From Cryptomeria japonica (taxonomy: Eukaryota; Streptophyta; Pinopsida; Cupressales; Cupressaceae), in contig NC_081405.1 of NCBI RefSeq assembly GCF_030272615.1, positions 25,686,272 to 25,750,271 on the forward strand: a stretch of DNA of 64,000 nt. The letters run 5' to 3'. Under the pieces are notes generated by a model, which was given only the letters and a program-made list of their open reading frames with translations, did not search any database and was not told where the DNA came from. Positions 35,133 to 46,673 of this stretch are shown here, piece by piece. A program made the position numbers and the translations under genes. How positions within the stretch are numbered: the first letter of the stretch is position 1; the number at the start of each line of letters is the position of its first letter.

Positions 35133-36419
35133 TGTAGACACCTAAAAATGGTCAACGCTTGCGGGATCATACTTTAACATTTGCGCATTGCCTCATCTTA
35201 GGTTTTTTGCGTCGCATTAACATTTCTCCTATGATTCGCACTTGGTTTTTATCATTTGTGAGCATTGAGTCCTTCTTCTGCATTCTTCATTTGTCTCGCT
35301 TTTGAATTTGGTCTTGTCGTTAACAATATTTAATCATGATTTTGGTCGGTCTTGTCAATCTCTTATCAACTTGTCAATCTCATCATTTTACAATCGATTT
35401 GTCATCGATCCTTTTCCTCTTTAATCATGTCAATTTGGTCAATTTGTCATTGATTTTTGTCAACCAATCTCAATCAAATCATTTATCAATCCAAAATCAT
35501 GATCGAATCGACATCAAATCAATTTTATGTCAAGACCTAATTGTCATCTTTGCATTTCTAATTCATCTTCCAAGGTTTTATGATTTATTCATTTAATCTT
35601 GTTTGGCATTTTCCCTCTAGGTTAAATAATTTATTTATTTATCCTAACTCTTCTTGTCACAATTAAATGTTTATTTAATTGGCTAATTAATTCCTCCTAT
35701 TTTTGTAAATTAATTAATGAATGAAAAATTATTAATTAATTTACCTAATTTGCATCAATTTCCTAATTTCCACCTATTTTCTAATTTGTCAAATTTAATT
35801 TCCACCTACTTAACTTGTCTCTAGTTCTCCCTATTTTTGTGCTTCAGTGGAAGCATGAATTTCTCATGCGTCATACTCTTGGCATAGCAAGATGTCATAA
35901 GGTTCTAGTCCTCTAAGCTTTGCATTGGCAATATGTCATAATTCATGACATAGAAGGTGTCATAACCTTCTTCTTTTCACTCGATTGTGCCATTTTTGAA
36001 ATTAATTGCTTCTAATATCCATTTCATGCTAAATTTGATCCTATCTCCAATTTATCTATAAATTGGGTGATCTTCATCAATCAAAGCTAATTGGTAATCA
36101 GACTATCGAATTTCTAGTCAATCATATTTCGAGTACTCTTGATCAAAAATCTTGTCTACTTGCTTTCAATTATGTGTGTGCACTTGTAGGTGAGATCCAC
36201 AACCAAACCATTTGAAGAGGAAAGAAGAACAATGGAGCCACATGAAGGAGCATTCAAATCACACCTTTGGTTTGCTTAATTTCTATTTTTGAATGTTTTT
36301 ATTTCATGTCTCTATTGAGTGTTGTTTAGGATAGATCATTGCAGTTATGCTTTCGTGATTGAGCTAAATGATTAGTATGTTTATCTTGCTTGTGATGATT
36401 TCCTATTTCCTAATGTAAA
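35133..36419 (+). repeat. 3' LTR of element E
   Basis: 1,287 bp, the same length as the 5' LTR, with about 25 differences by hand count, mostly transitions. The expected ACA end is AAA here. It is followed by GGAAC, one base from the GGAAT before the 5' LTR. Confidence 0.95.
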
Positions 36420-37750
36420 GGAACTGTGTCTGCTGACACATTTGTATTATGAGATTCATCAGTTTGTATACCATGGATCAGTAGGATTAGGCTACAGAGT
36501 GATGTTATTGCAGGTGTGGGCTTATGAGCATCTTCCGGTGACATGACTGATTCATTTTAGAGGCAGGGGCCATGGGCACAATGTTGTGCATCTGTATGAC
36601 ATGATTACATTGTACCCATAGATTGGGAGATTGGAGTACTGGCATAGGGTCATTGATGAGATTGACACTATAGTATGGAGGCCATACTAAGAGTATGAGG
36701 AGTGAGAGGATGATGCAGTGGAGCTCCCATATACATTCAGGAGCAGGTATCTGATTGGGCAGACACCATATGTGCTTGAGAGGCAGTTGGTGGACAAGGT
36801 GGGCAGGCGTTTTGGTAGGATACAGTGGATACCATGTGGTTCTGGGATGTATGCATGGATAGTAAGGGATCAGGTGCACTTTGGGCCATTGCTGTCATAT
36901 GATTAGGTAGTTATGCAGCTGGTAGAGATGATTCCCTTGCCTTGGGATATGTGGCTAGAGATAGAGGATGCAGGGATGGATGCAGAGTATACTACATATT
37001 GGGCTGAGCATCTATGTCCACGGTTGACAGACCCAGGAGAGCTGATAGATGGAGATGGCAGAGGTGATGGGGATGATGATGGAGATGGCGGAGGTAGAGG
37101 CTGATGAAGGAGGTGGGGTGTAGTAGGAGAGAGGAGAGTGGCTCTATGGAGGGAGGGTGGAGAGGAGAGGCAAGCTCAGTAGGTTCACATGGTGAGAGAC
37201 AGAGGTGGATTGCCTTTACAGGTGCCAGTAGTATAGGGTCCCAGACAGGTACAGGGATAGGGCCAAGGGTAGCCACAGGAGCAGCCACAGGGTGAGGGGG
37301 GAGAGGAGGAGAATGAGCTACTAGAGTTGAGGGAGGTCTGCCAGGGATAGGAAGATGATAGCTGAGGGATACTAAGTGGGAGAGAGATTAGGCTATCCAG
37401 TGTTATACAGAGGCTGAGACAATGTCGAGGGCAGGGAGATAGGTAGCAGAGGACACATGAGCTAGATATGCCTACATTCTATGAATTGGGGAGGAGATAG
37501 GTTACTGGAGAGACCTATACTATGGAGCGGTGCCACCAGAGCAGCAGGCTAGGAGCTTTCGTAGACCATCACGGACAACAATGACCACTGGAGGGAGGGA
37601 TAGGAGATAGACATCGAGTGGTGGGGTCATGGGTCCTCCACCACCACCAGACAAAGGGGACATGAGAGATGATCCTGGGGTAGGTCCTTCTAGGGCTCAG
37701 ACTCTATCGAGGCTAGGTGGCTCCAAGGGAGGGAGTTCATCATAGCCTTA
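36420..37750 (+). pseudogene. Plant mobile domain gene, 3' part
   Basis: After removal of E and one duplication copy (14,607 bp, a multiple of three) the frame continues directly: LCLLTHLYYEIHQFVYHG, then LLQVWAYEHLPV, VWRPY, FGRIQWIPCGSG and WDMWLEIEDAG, the second half of the plant mobile domain with its LLQLWxWERxP signature. Stops are numerous. Codons past about 37,030 become Gly/Asp/Glu-rich and then purine-rich with no clear domain, ending before 37,760. The gene is antisense to element D, placed between D's integrase remnant and its 3' LTR. Confidence 0.8.
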
Positions 37751-39400
37751 GAGGGCTCCCTATATATTAGTTTTGTACCATTTTATATGATGACACCTTC
37801 GGGTGATTGTAGCCATATGATTTTGACATCATTGTATCATGACACTTATGATTATATATATATGAGATTCATCCTTGCGGAATCTATATGCATGTGTACC
37901 TATGTGATGAGATGTTTCATGATGTATGTTTCTATGATATGGATGCCAATATGTACATAATGAAATGTAATATTTTTTATTTTTTATGTTTTTAATATGT
38001 TATGCATGATGCAAATGTGAATGTATATAGAATGTGCTAACATGTGATGTGTGCAGGATGTGATGCAATTGTGATATATGTATGTATGTATGAAATGCTT
38101 AGTATGTGGTAATGTAGGTGTAACTACATGCAATGCAAATATTTTTGGCATGTCATTATACTTAGTCATGTCATAGCAGGCTACCCGGACTCAAGAAGGA
38201 CGATGAATGTCAATCAAGAAAGGGGGATGGAAGATAGAAGATATGAAAGTGAAAGAGCTTCTTGTGTGTTATCATCATTGAGCTTTATTATGGAAAATAA
38301 GTTATGACAATCAAGGCATATGTTTGACCCAGAAAGTCATTGTACCCATTTGCATAGAGATAAGACAATCACAAATAATGAATGCCCCAGTTCATACTAG
38401 ACTCACAGTGTCCTCATATCCTTGGACAAGTCATAGCATTACTAAGAGAAAATCCACATACAACAAAGAAAAATAGGTGACAATACCCTATCCTCGCCTT
38501 TCTAGTCAAAGACATCTTAGAGATAGAATCTCTAGACAGAGACATCCTAGAAAAGATAAAAGACATGTCACCAAAAAGATAAAATCAAAAGAAAACCAAG
38601 ACTTGACACCGACATCCACTATAGTCCTCAAGTTTAGTGTCTCTTAACACTTGTATAAGTCTATTTGATTGTGGCGAATAGTAGGGGCCTCCCACCCACC
38701 CCGTGGGTGGTTGAGTTGGTCCCAATGTTTACTTTCACACAAGGATAGATAGCACTGAACCATATGTTGTTTGAGTCTATTGAAAGATTTGATTTGTTGA
38801 AGTCCATTGTTGCTGATGTGTCTCATCTAAAATTGACTGAATCCATGAAACTGATACTTTATTATGAAGAAGATGGAACTTTATTGTGGATTGGTGATGC
38901 AAATGTTGCTCTATTGTGGATTGTGCGCGAATAGACTGAAGAAAGCTAGAAAAAACTGTACTCCTTGGAACGTGTGATGTTCTTAGTTCCACACCCATCA
39001 CTAGACATAGGATTTGCCTTAGCCATAGATAGGATCTAATTTATTATGTATGGAAAGGGATGAAAAGGGGGTTATTATGAATGGCTAACCAGTCTTAGGT
39101 ATATCAATAACAAGCCATGATGGGAATGGGTAAGTTTATTATGAACAAACAGGCTGTGAGTGTGTGCAAAGTGACGAGATGAAAGTGAATCTTGAAGGAG
39201 GGAGGAGAAATGTCTCTACGCATGGCACTAGTGACCAAATTTTCACCATGGTACTTGCCCAGGGCACCACCAAAGTGGTTTTCACCATTGGATGAAATGT
39301 TTTTTCTTTACTTTTTTTTTTGATTTTTCAATTTTTTTGTATTTCTCATTTTTTTTGTATTTTTGAATTGGGATACTCTAAAGAGCTATGTGTAAAACCT
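37751..39400 (-). other. Spacer of element D between integrase end and PMD gene
   Basis: No gene is found. 39,300-39,360 on the minus strand is an A-rich run like that after integrase in E, and 39,215-39,300 holds the D version of the duplicated post-integrase motif (GGGCAAGTACCATGGTGAAAA theme). 37,850-38,110 has TATATATATG and TGTATGTATG simple repeats, and 38,690-38,715 contains the palindromic CCACCCACCCCGTGGGTGG. Confidence 0.6.
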
Positions 39401-40480
39401 GCAAAGGTGCATACTATTGATAGGATCCTTCAAAGGTTCACCCTCTATGGTTGAGAGCTGATATGCACTGGATCCATAGGCTATTGTGATGATGTAAGGA
39501 CCAAGCCAGTTTGGTTCAAACTTGCCCTTCTACTCTCTGTCTTGTTGATTTTTAGGATTTTCTTTGAGAACTAAGTCACCTACCTCAAATGTGCAAGGCT
39601 TGACTTTATGATTGTAACTATGACATTCCTTGAATGAATGATATGTAGCTCGAGCAACTGTCTTCCTTGATAAGGGAAATGAGATAGAATTACTAATGTG
39701 TAGACTATGTAGGCCCATATGTGTGTCACCTAAAGAAGTTTGGGCATCCTTGACAACAAAGTCCCTTGAGCAAGCTCCATTAAAGGTCCATGATGTATCT
39801 CCATAAGGGAAAGGATGTGCGGAACAAGTGGATGAGTGATGAAGGCTTATGATTATGAAAAGAAGTGAAAGTAGGATAGCATGATGGAGACTTAAGATCA
39901 GCAAGTATGCCTTTTGACTTGAAATTGTAAAACTTTTGCCCCCAATTATTTTGGTATTAGGGCAGATCAACTCTTGTTCTTTTTGCTTCATAGGATTTTT
40001 ATCCTTGACTTTGATTTTTGCATAGTCCAATAGCTTTTGATTTTGATTTGGACTAAAGGACTTTTCTTTAGTTTTGACTTTTAGTTTTTTCTGTTCATAG
40101 CTTGATTTTTCATCCCCAATGAGTAAGGGCTTTTGTAATTCTTGTTGATCCAAGTCTAGGAGAGGAATGAAAATGGAATGAGTGGATGAAGTGGTAAAGC
40201 TATGTGATTTCTCAAGAGGGGTGGTGATACGCTCAATAGATTCTTTGCTAGAACCACTCTTAGGACTATTGATATCAAGAGATGCTTGCACCACTAGAGG
40301 AGATTTGCATTCAGACTTAGTAGCCACAACACTAGGTGGTTCACACCCAATTCCTTGGCATTGCAAATTATTTGTAGATTGTTCCTATTGACTAAATGTC
40401 TTAGAAGATAGTGGGAGTTGATCAACATGAAAGATATACTCACCACATCCTAGGTCTTTAACCTTGAATTTTTCTTTGAT
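39401..40480 (-). pseudogene. Fusion frame of element D: linker, hydrophobic segment, integrase C-terminus
   Basis: The 278-codon open frame 40,366-39,530 is made of three parts. Residues about 1-135 are Ser/Lys-rich and resemble the protease-RT linker (KIKVKDKNP). Residues about 153-175 are strongly hydrophobic (AYLLILSLHHAILLSLLF), followed by about 60 residues I do not recognise. Residues about 236-275 are the integrase C-terminus (TYHSFKECHSYNHK, FEVGDLVLKENPKN), whose end continues in broken codons to about 39,405. Reverse transcriptase, both RNase H domains and the integrase core are missing between linker and end. The hydrophobic part is not found in E. Confidence 0.7.
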
Positions 40481-41559
40481 CTTTGTTCATTTTGATGTAG
40501 AAGCTTTCAATGATTCTGGATCAACATATGCTAATGAAGGAACAACCTCTCGATTGACTGGGATTGTTATTTCTGATCTAGGTCAAATATTATTGCAATA
40601 TATGAATGGATTTGGGTCAACTTTGATAGTCACTTCAACTCCATTGTGTGGAAACTTGATACATCGATGATATGTAGAAGGGATTGCGCTCATCTCATGA
40701 ATCCATGGACATCCCAAAAGTATGTTGTATGTGAGATCTAAATCAAGGACTTGACAAACCACATCCTTTGTAACTGGCCCAACTTTGAGAGGTAAAATGA
40801 CTGTGCCCTTGGATGAACGCTCTTCATCATCATATGCTTTGATGGTAATTTTGTTTGTAGAATTCACAACTTTATCCGAATATACCAATTGTTTAATAGT
40901 GCTCAATGTACAAATGCTTAGACTTGCTCCTCCATCTATCAGGACTCGTTTTATTTGATGTTTGTGTAGGAAGGCTTCAATGTGTAAAGGTGCATTATGT
41001 GGTTGGCTCATGGAGGCGTCATCAGCTTCTATAAATGTAAGGGAGTGTGGAATAGAAAGATATCCCACCATGGCTTGAAACTGGTCCACGTTCAGATCAG
41101 TGGGGACAGAAGTGTCTCCCAATATTTTGTCTAGAATGGCTTTATGTGTGGGGGATATGCGTAAAAGCTCAAGGATGGAGATAAGTGCATGTGTCTTTCC
41201 TAATTGTTCTACAAGGTCCTACTCAGGTTTGGTTGATGAGGAAGTAGTGTTTTTAGCTGGAGCACCTTGCAAGGTGAATTTACCTCGATGAGTTGGACAT
41301 TACATTTAGAGGTAGGTTTGGAAGAAGATCCAATGCCTTTTAGGACAATCTCAGGTCTTTGGGTAGAATTATCAAGTGTTTTGTCCTTGATGATAATGGT
41401 AGAGATGTAATTGTCCATAGAAATGTGATTGATAGTTTAATCATAGTTATAATATGCTCTGGTATAGTTGGTCTGATCATCTATGGCTTTATCTTTTCCC
41501 TTGTCATGTTTTGGGAATGGTTCCTTAAACATCTCATGTTCTTGATTGGATGAGTGTCC
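40481..41559 (-). pseudogene. Aspartic protease and gag-protease linker of element D
   Basis: The open frame 41,122-40,583 contains LNVDQFQAMVGYLSIPHSLT, then the active site VLIDGGASLSICTL, KITIKAYDDEERSSKG and LTYNILLGCPWIHEM. All sequence features needed for a Tat protease are present and the frame is open for 179 codons. Upstream, 41,418-41,209 carries the linker (RPEIVLKGIG). No G-patch is visible after it. Confidence 0.85.
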
Positions 41560-43505
41560 CTCAATCTCAATGCCACCTCTATCAAAGAGATCTTGTATGA
41601 TGTTATTCAGTCGATGACAATTTCCTATTTTATGGCCTTTGCTCTTATGAAATTAACAATACTCATCATCATTCCACCAATTTGGTTTGACCTTTGGATC
41701 ATATGGAGGCAAATCTAGAATTGTTATTATTTTGTTTGCCACTAGCTTTTTGAAAACCAACTCTAGTGGTTCTCCCAATGGAGTGTACTTCCTTCATGAC
41801 TTTGAAGTTGTTTGAGTATTCACTTGATTGTTTGGTGAGCTTGATCTTGAAAAAATGATTTTGAGTCATACTATATTGGCATCAACAATCGTCATTGACT
41901 GTGTTCTTGTTTTTATTCCAAAATCTTGGCTTGTCTTTTCCTTTAAAGTCTTCTTTGTTTTCTTTGAATATTTTGATGATGCCTTGCTCAATTAGGACCT
42001 TCTCTATTGCTAAGCCTTTTTCAATGATGTCCTTGAAGGTGGACAAACAAGATTTTCTCAAGTCATAACCAATGTCTTTGTTAACATTTTGGGTAAACAT
42101 CTCCATCATTTGTTTTTGTAGAATTTCACAAGAGCATCTGCTGGCTAGATTTCTCCATCTTTGTAAAAATGATGAAAAAGATTCTCCATCATTTTGCTTG
42201 GTGTTGCACAAAGTAGTGATTAATATGTCCATCTCTATGTTGTATGAGAAATGTTGGATAAATGCCTTTGCTAAGTCACCCCATGACTTAATTCCAGGTG
42301 GAAGTTGGGAGAACCATTCCATAGCTTGATCACCTAAGCTCTGTGGGAATAATCTCACCAAATATGTCTCTTCTGGTACTACCTCAATGAAAGCTGTGAA
42401 AAACTATCTTATATGTGCCTTAGGATCGCCTTTTCCTTTGTACTTATCAAACTTAGGTGTTACAAAGTATGTAGGAAATGGAGGCATTGGAATGATTTTG
42501 TCAAATGGATAAGATCATATGTCTCTCATTGTGTAAGTCGGCTTCAGTGTATTTATGTCCTCCATTTTCTTTTGTAAGTCCTTAATTTGCTGTTCCAAAT
42601 TGTTCTTAGGTGGAGACCAACTTCTTGGACCATACCCCATGCTTGAGGTGCTGGGTGGAGGAGGAGCATGTTGCATATATGGATGATATTGATCATACAC
42701 ATGTTCATATGGAGGAGGTTTATAGTGATGTTGCGTATATGGACCACTTGGTATAGATTCATGACGAGGAATGGAATATCTATTTTTTCCATGTATACCA
42801 TACTCTACATGAATGTCATGAGTTTGTTCTAGTGTGTTTCCCCCAAATTTGACACGGGGTTTCCTCGTGTCCAAATATTGAACATGCCTTTGGATATCCA
42901 ATTGCTTTGGTGGTTGATCCTTAGAATTGGCATGTGATTGAGTATATTTTCTGCATAAGACCTCCATAATGGTAGCAAAGGTGAGTATCATATGATTGAC
43001 CATGTTTATGTGGGGCCTCTGGTTTTTGAAACAAAGATGATGGTGATTCAGGCACCATATGTGGTCCTCAATTGCCTCCACTAATAGGCCTCCTTTGATC
43101 CATGTTGAGGTGAGTTTGTTGCAAAGGTCAATTTTCCATTATTTGAGACATGTCAAAATCATGAGGGATCTTGGCTCCACTTTGTGCCATCACTTGTAAG
43201 ACATATTGTCTATCTCTCCTCATTATTTTCTCAACCAATCGATTGAAATGGGGATCCATAATGGAGTCTTCCACTTCTACTGAATGTACTGAAATGTTGT
43301 CCATATTGTCATTATGTGTATCATTATTTTTTGTGGTGTCCATGTTCTCAACATTTGGAATGTTTCTATAGGCATCCATGTCAGGTAATGTAGTATGATC
43401 AGAATTGAAAAAGACATCATTGTCATACTCATAAGAACTCATGTTTGTGGACTCTTGAGCCTCTTTAGCTTCTCTCCTAGATTTTTGGGAATGGGTTTCA
43501 ACCAC
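41560..43505 (-). pseudogene. Gag of element D
   Basis: Gag starts MVETHSQKSRREAKEAQES at 43,505, parallel to E's MPVETRSKSKK. A Pro/His/Tyr-rich section lies at 43,081-42,515 and the capsid-like core at 42,361-41,882 (GDQAMEWFSQLPPGIKSWGDL, LCNTKQNDGESFSSFLQRW). The knuckle near 41,690-41,640 reads FHKSKGHKIGNC. Stops and frame changes separate the pieces, but long open stretches remain. Confidence 0.9.
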
Positions 43506-45877
43506 GAACTAGGTCTTGACCAAGATGTGAGAGATTAGATGAAAATGGAAAGAGTATGGAAGACCAAGAGTTGGATGGAATGTAAATGAATCTGAGGTGT
43601 ACTTGCAATGTCCAAACTGTAAGACCAAGTATGTATGTAGTAGAGTAGGTGTGGCTTCCAAAGAGATGATAGTTTCTCTTGATGAGGTAAGTTGACCTTG
43701 ATTCTAAGTAAGACCAAATGAGACCCAAAGGTGATAGACCTTGAAGAGGGACCACTTAGAAAAATGTTGTTGTATGTAGTGTGTTGACAAAGCAAGATGA
43801 GGACAAGCAAGTGACCTTTTGACTCAAGTTTAGACAAATATGAATGTAATGCAAGATGTAAAGCAATGATGGACTTTGTGAGACCCAAAGGTAGGTTGAA
43901 TGCTAGATGAAAACTTGGAGAAATAACCTAGGAAGCTCAAGAATTTTGAAACTAATTGCTCTTGTTTGTTGGACTGTAAAGTTTTTCAATTCTGAGCACA
44001 GACGTGCCTGTATACTTCACAGACGCGATTTAATAACATAGACATGGTTCTGTCAGACACAGACGCGTTTTTGATATTTTGTAAATTAATGTTGCTCAAG
44101 AGAACACAGACGTGTTTCTGCCCTTCACAGACGCGTTTATATGACACAGGCGTGATTTTGACAAACACAGACACGTTTCTAAAAACTGAGTGCAATTTTT
44201 CCAGTTCGTGAAGTTGTTTTGTTTGTGACCCAATCTGAATTTTTGACTATTTTTCATGACAAGAGGACACGATGTTGATGAGGACTCAATATTTGCAAGT
44301 GTTTATACTAAAAAAATGACTCAAAGAAAAGTGTGTTGTTTGATGTAAAATTGTTTTGCATACACTTGAAGACACAAAAGACACAATGTTTTGATGTTTG
44401 GTCTTAAATGTTTGATTTGTTCAAAATAAGACAAGCACAATTCTTATGGTTGGCTAGGACAATAGTTGTTGATCCCACATGAGGCTATGCTATTTAAAGA
44501 AGACACTTAGATGCTTGACCCTACTGGATCCACCCTCGACACTCACTTCTCAGGGAAGCCAAGCATCAGTCCCCATGAAAACTCCCCATGGAAAATTTTG
44601 TATCTCTACTAAGAACCGTATGTGTGTGGGCCGCTCCAGAGGTCTGACCTCCTACCCCAACAACTAGAAGGATTTTGCTTCTAAAACAAAAAGGTGCTAG
44701 TAAGGGCATATGCTCGTGTGGCCATACATGTGACCCTTTTAGCTCTGTAAATATAGAAGGCTCCCAGCCGATAGGGGTTATGCCCTATAACTGATCAAAT
44801 AAATTTGATCAAACGGGTTTATGGGGAGACATAGTGTCGGTATGAACTAATTAGCACATGTTATCCATGGTTTTCACCATGAATATAGTTGTTTATAGTG
44901 GTTCAAAAGAGGTGGGTTTTCCTCACTACCACTTGGGTTGTTCTCTCCTCACTAGTAGTCCTAATGACCACATGGAGAGATAGGCCCTCTAAAGATTAAA
45001 CAAAAAGAGCCTATTTCTCAAGACACAAAAGACATTGGTTCAATTTTGGTGCACCAATTGAAGTGTTTGCTAGTCTATGAAAATAAGGTACACAATAAAG
45101 ATCAAAACCCTTGCCAAGGTCCTGCAACAAAGATCTGTTAGTAGTTTGGATTATTTCAAATGATCACCCCTTCTCGCAAGCACACAAGTTAGGTAAATTT
45201 TAGATCCAAAAGACTTTGTGAGATAGGGACCTTCGACAAAACGATTTTTCTTTCAAGACAAGCTACACCAATTTTGTTAGCTAGATCTGAAGATGTTAGC
45301 TCAAAATAAACCAGATCTGAAACATTAAATGCAAGACAAAATGGCGAAAATGAAAACCTTAAATGAGGGAATTTTTTATTTTATTTTATTTTTTTTGAAA
45401 ACACAGACATGATTCCACAACACAGACGCATTTTAACACCTCACAGACATGTTTTAACACCTCACATACGCATTTCTGCAAAAAAATGCAAAACAGAAAA
45501 TCTTGCAAGACACAGATGTGATTAAAATGATCACAAACGCAATTAGATCTCACAAACGTGATTAAATTGCCCATAGACATGCCTATAATGAAAGCCCGCA
45601 ATCTAGAAAATAAAAATACTATCGAAAACATAGACATGGTTTAGAGGTTCATAGATGTGATTTGGGAACACAGACGCAATCCTACAATCTACAAAAAAAA
45701 GTGAAATAATGATGAAGACGCAAACGCGATTCCAGATATCACAGACGTGGCAGAAAATAAAAACGCGATCTCAAAATGCGCAAACGTGAAAATGTCAAAA
45801 TATTGTTGGAAATGTCAGATCTGCAACTTCAAAAACACAAAATCTGCAACAACAGATGTTAAATGCAAAAGGGACAA
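43506..45877 (-). other. Untranslated leader of element D
   Basis: A 2.4-kb leader without genes. Two clusters (43,995-44,190 and 45,400-45,790) carry many copies of a motif that reads CGCGTCTGTG on the minus strand. The block 45.2-44.47 kb is related to the leader of E and includes the arms GATGCTTG and CAAGCATC (44,510-44,517 and 44,560-44,567). Confidence 0.75.
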
Positions 45878-45897
45878 GAGTCCCACCGGGCGCGCCA
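45878..45897 (-). promoter_or_regulatory. Primer binding site of element D
   Basis: On the minus strand TGGCGCGCCCGGTGGGACTC follows the LTR end after a short T run. Compared from memory with the complement of the plant tRNA-Lys 3' end it agrees at 16 of 20 positions, so tRNA-Lys is my best guess; the assignment is not firm. Confidence 0.5.
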
Positions 45898-45900
45898 AAA

Positions 45901-46668
45901 TATATATGGTGAAAAGTGGAAACAACAATGAATTCAACCACAAAACCCTAGCCTAACAACAACAAAGATCCACTATAACATATGAAGATTACCTAAGACA
46001 ATGCAAATAAAATGAAATCACAAAGATTATACCATCACATGTCCAATAGGGTTTGGATCTTCATTCTTCCTATCTCCATTGATCTTGTTTGATATATTTG
46101 CTCTCAGATTTTATATGTGCACAAGAGCTCAACAAAGAATGAAAATATGGTTGATAGCTAGATCACATATGAAAGTTCAAATGCTAGTGTAGTCAAGTAG
46201 TCATTGAGGAGTCAGACTTGATAATGAAGGAAGCATCTTCTTATATAGAAGAAACTATAAGAAATGAAGGGATAAGATTGAGAGGTGTAAAAGATAGATG
46301 GTCAGCTACGATTAAAAGGTAGGTAGAAGAAATAAGAAAATAATGAGAGGGTAGGTAGTGTATGAATTAAGAGATGAATGACATGTGTCATACGTGGAAA
46401 AGGTTAATGAATTAATTAAATAAATAAAGATTTATTTAATTAATAGAAGAAGTGGGATCAATTAAATAAATAAAAGTATTTATTTAATTTAGGAAAAGGA
46501 TAATTTAAATAAATAAATGTATTTATTTAAATGAGAAATAAGGCTAGAAGAGGATAAATGAATTAATTAAATAAATAAAGATTTATTTAATTAATAGAAG
46601 AATAAAGCTAAAATAATTAAATAAAAAGATATATATTTAATTAGACAAGACAATTTTAGGTGTCTACA
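45901..46668 (-). repeat. 5' LTR of element D
   Basis: 768 bp. On the minus strand it begins TGTAGACACCTAAAATTGTC and ends ACCATATATA (the 3' LTR keeps the canonical ACA end). It is followed on the plus strand by CAAAC, the target duplication. Confidence 0.92.
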
Positions 46669-46673
46669 CAAAC

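Larger units (their letters stand above)
21818..36419 (+). mobile_element. Tat-lineage Ty3/gypsy element E
   Basis: 14,602 bp with two LTRs of exactly 1,287 bp differing at about 25 positions by hand count, and a 5-bp duplication GGAAT (21,813-21,817) / GGAAC (36,420-36,424). A primer site, a 2-kb leader, gag, protease, G-patch, reverse transcriptase, RNase H, archaeal-type RNase H and integrase follow in order, then an A-rich 3' region and a purine tract. About 16 stops and one frameshift inactivate it. It is inserted in the PMD gene of element D. Confidence 0.95.
19287..46668 (-). mobile_element. Tat-type gypsy element D with antisense PMD gene, interrupted by element E
   Basis: The LTRs 45,901-46,668 (5') and 19,287-20,067 (3') match closely and are flanked by CAAAC at 19,282-19,286 and 46,669-46,673, which proves they are the two ends of one insertion. 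Without E it is about 12.8 kb. In minus-strand order it holds a primer site, a 2.4-kb leader, gag, protease, a fusion frame ending in the integrase C-terminus, an AT-rich spacer, the PMD gene in antisense, a purine tract and the 3' LTR. Reverse transcriptase, RNase H and most of integrase are absent, so D would depend on enzymes from another element. Antisense extra ORFs between integrase and 3' LTR are known in Tat elements such as Grande. Confidence 0.9.
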
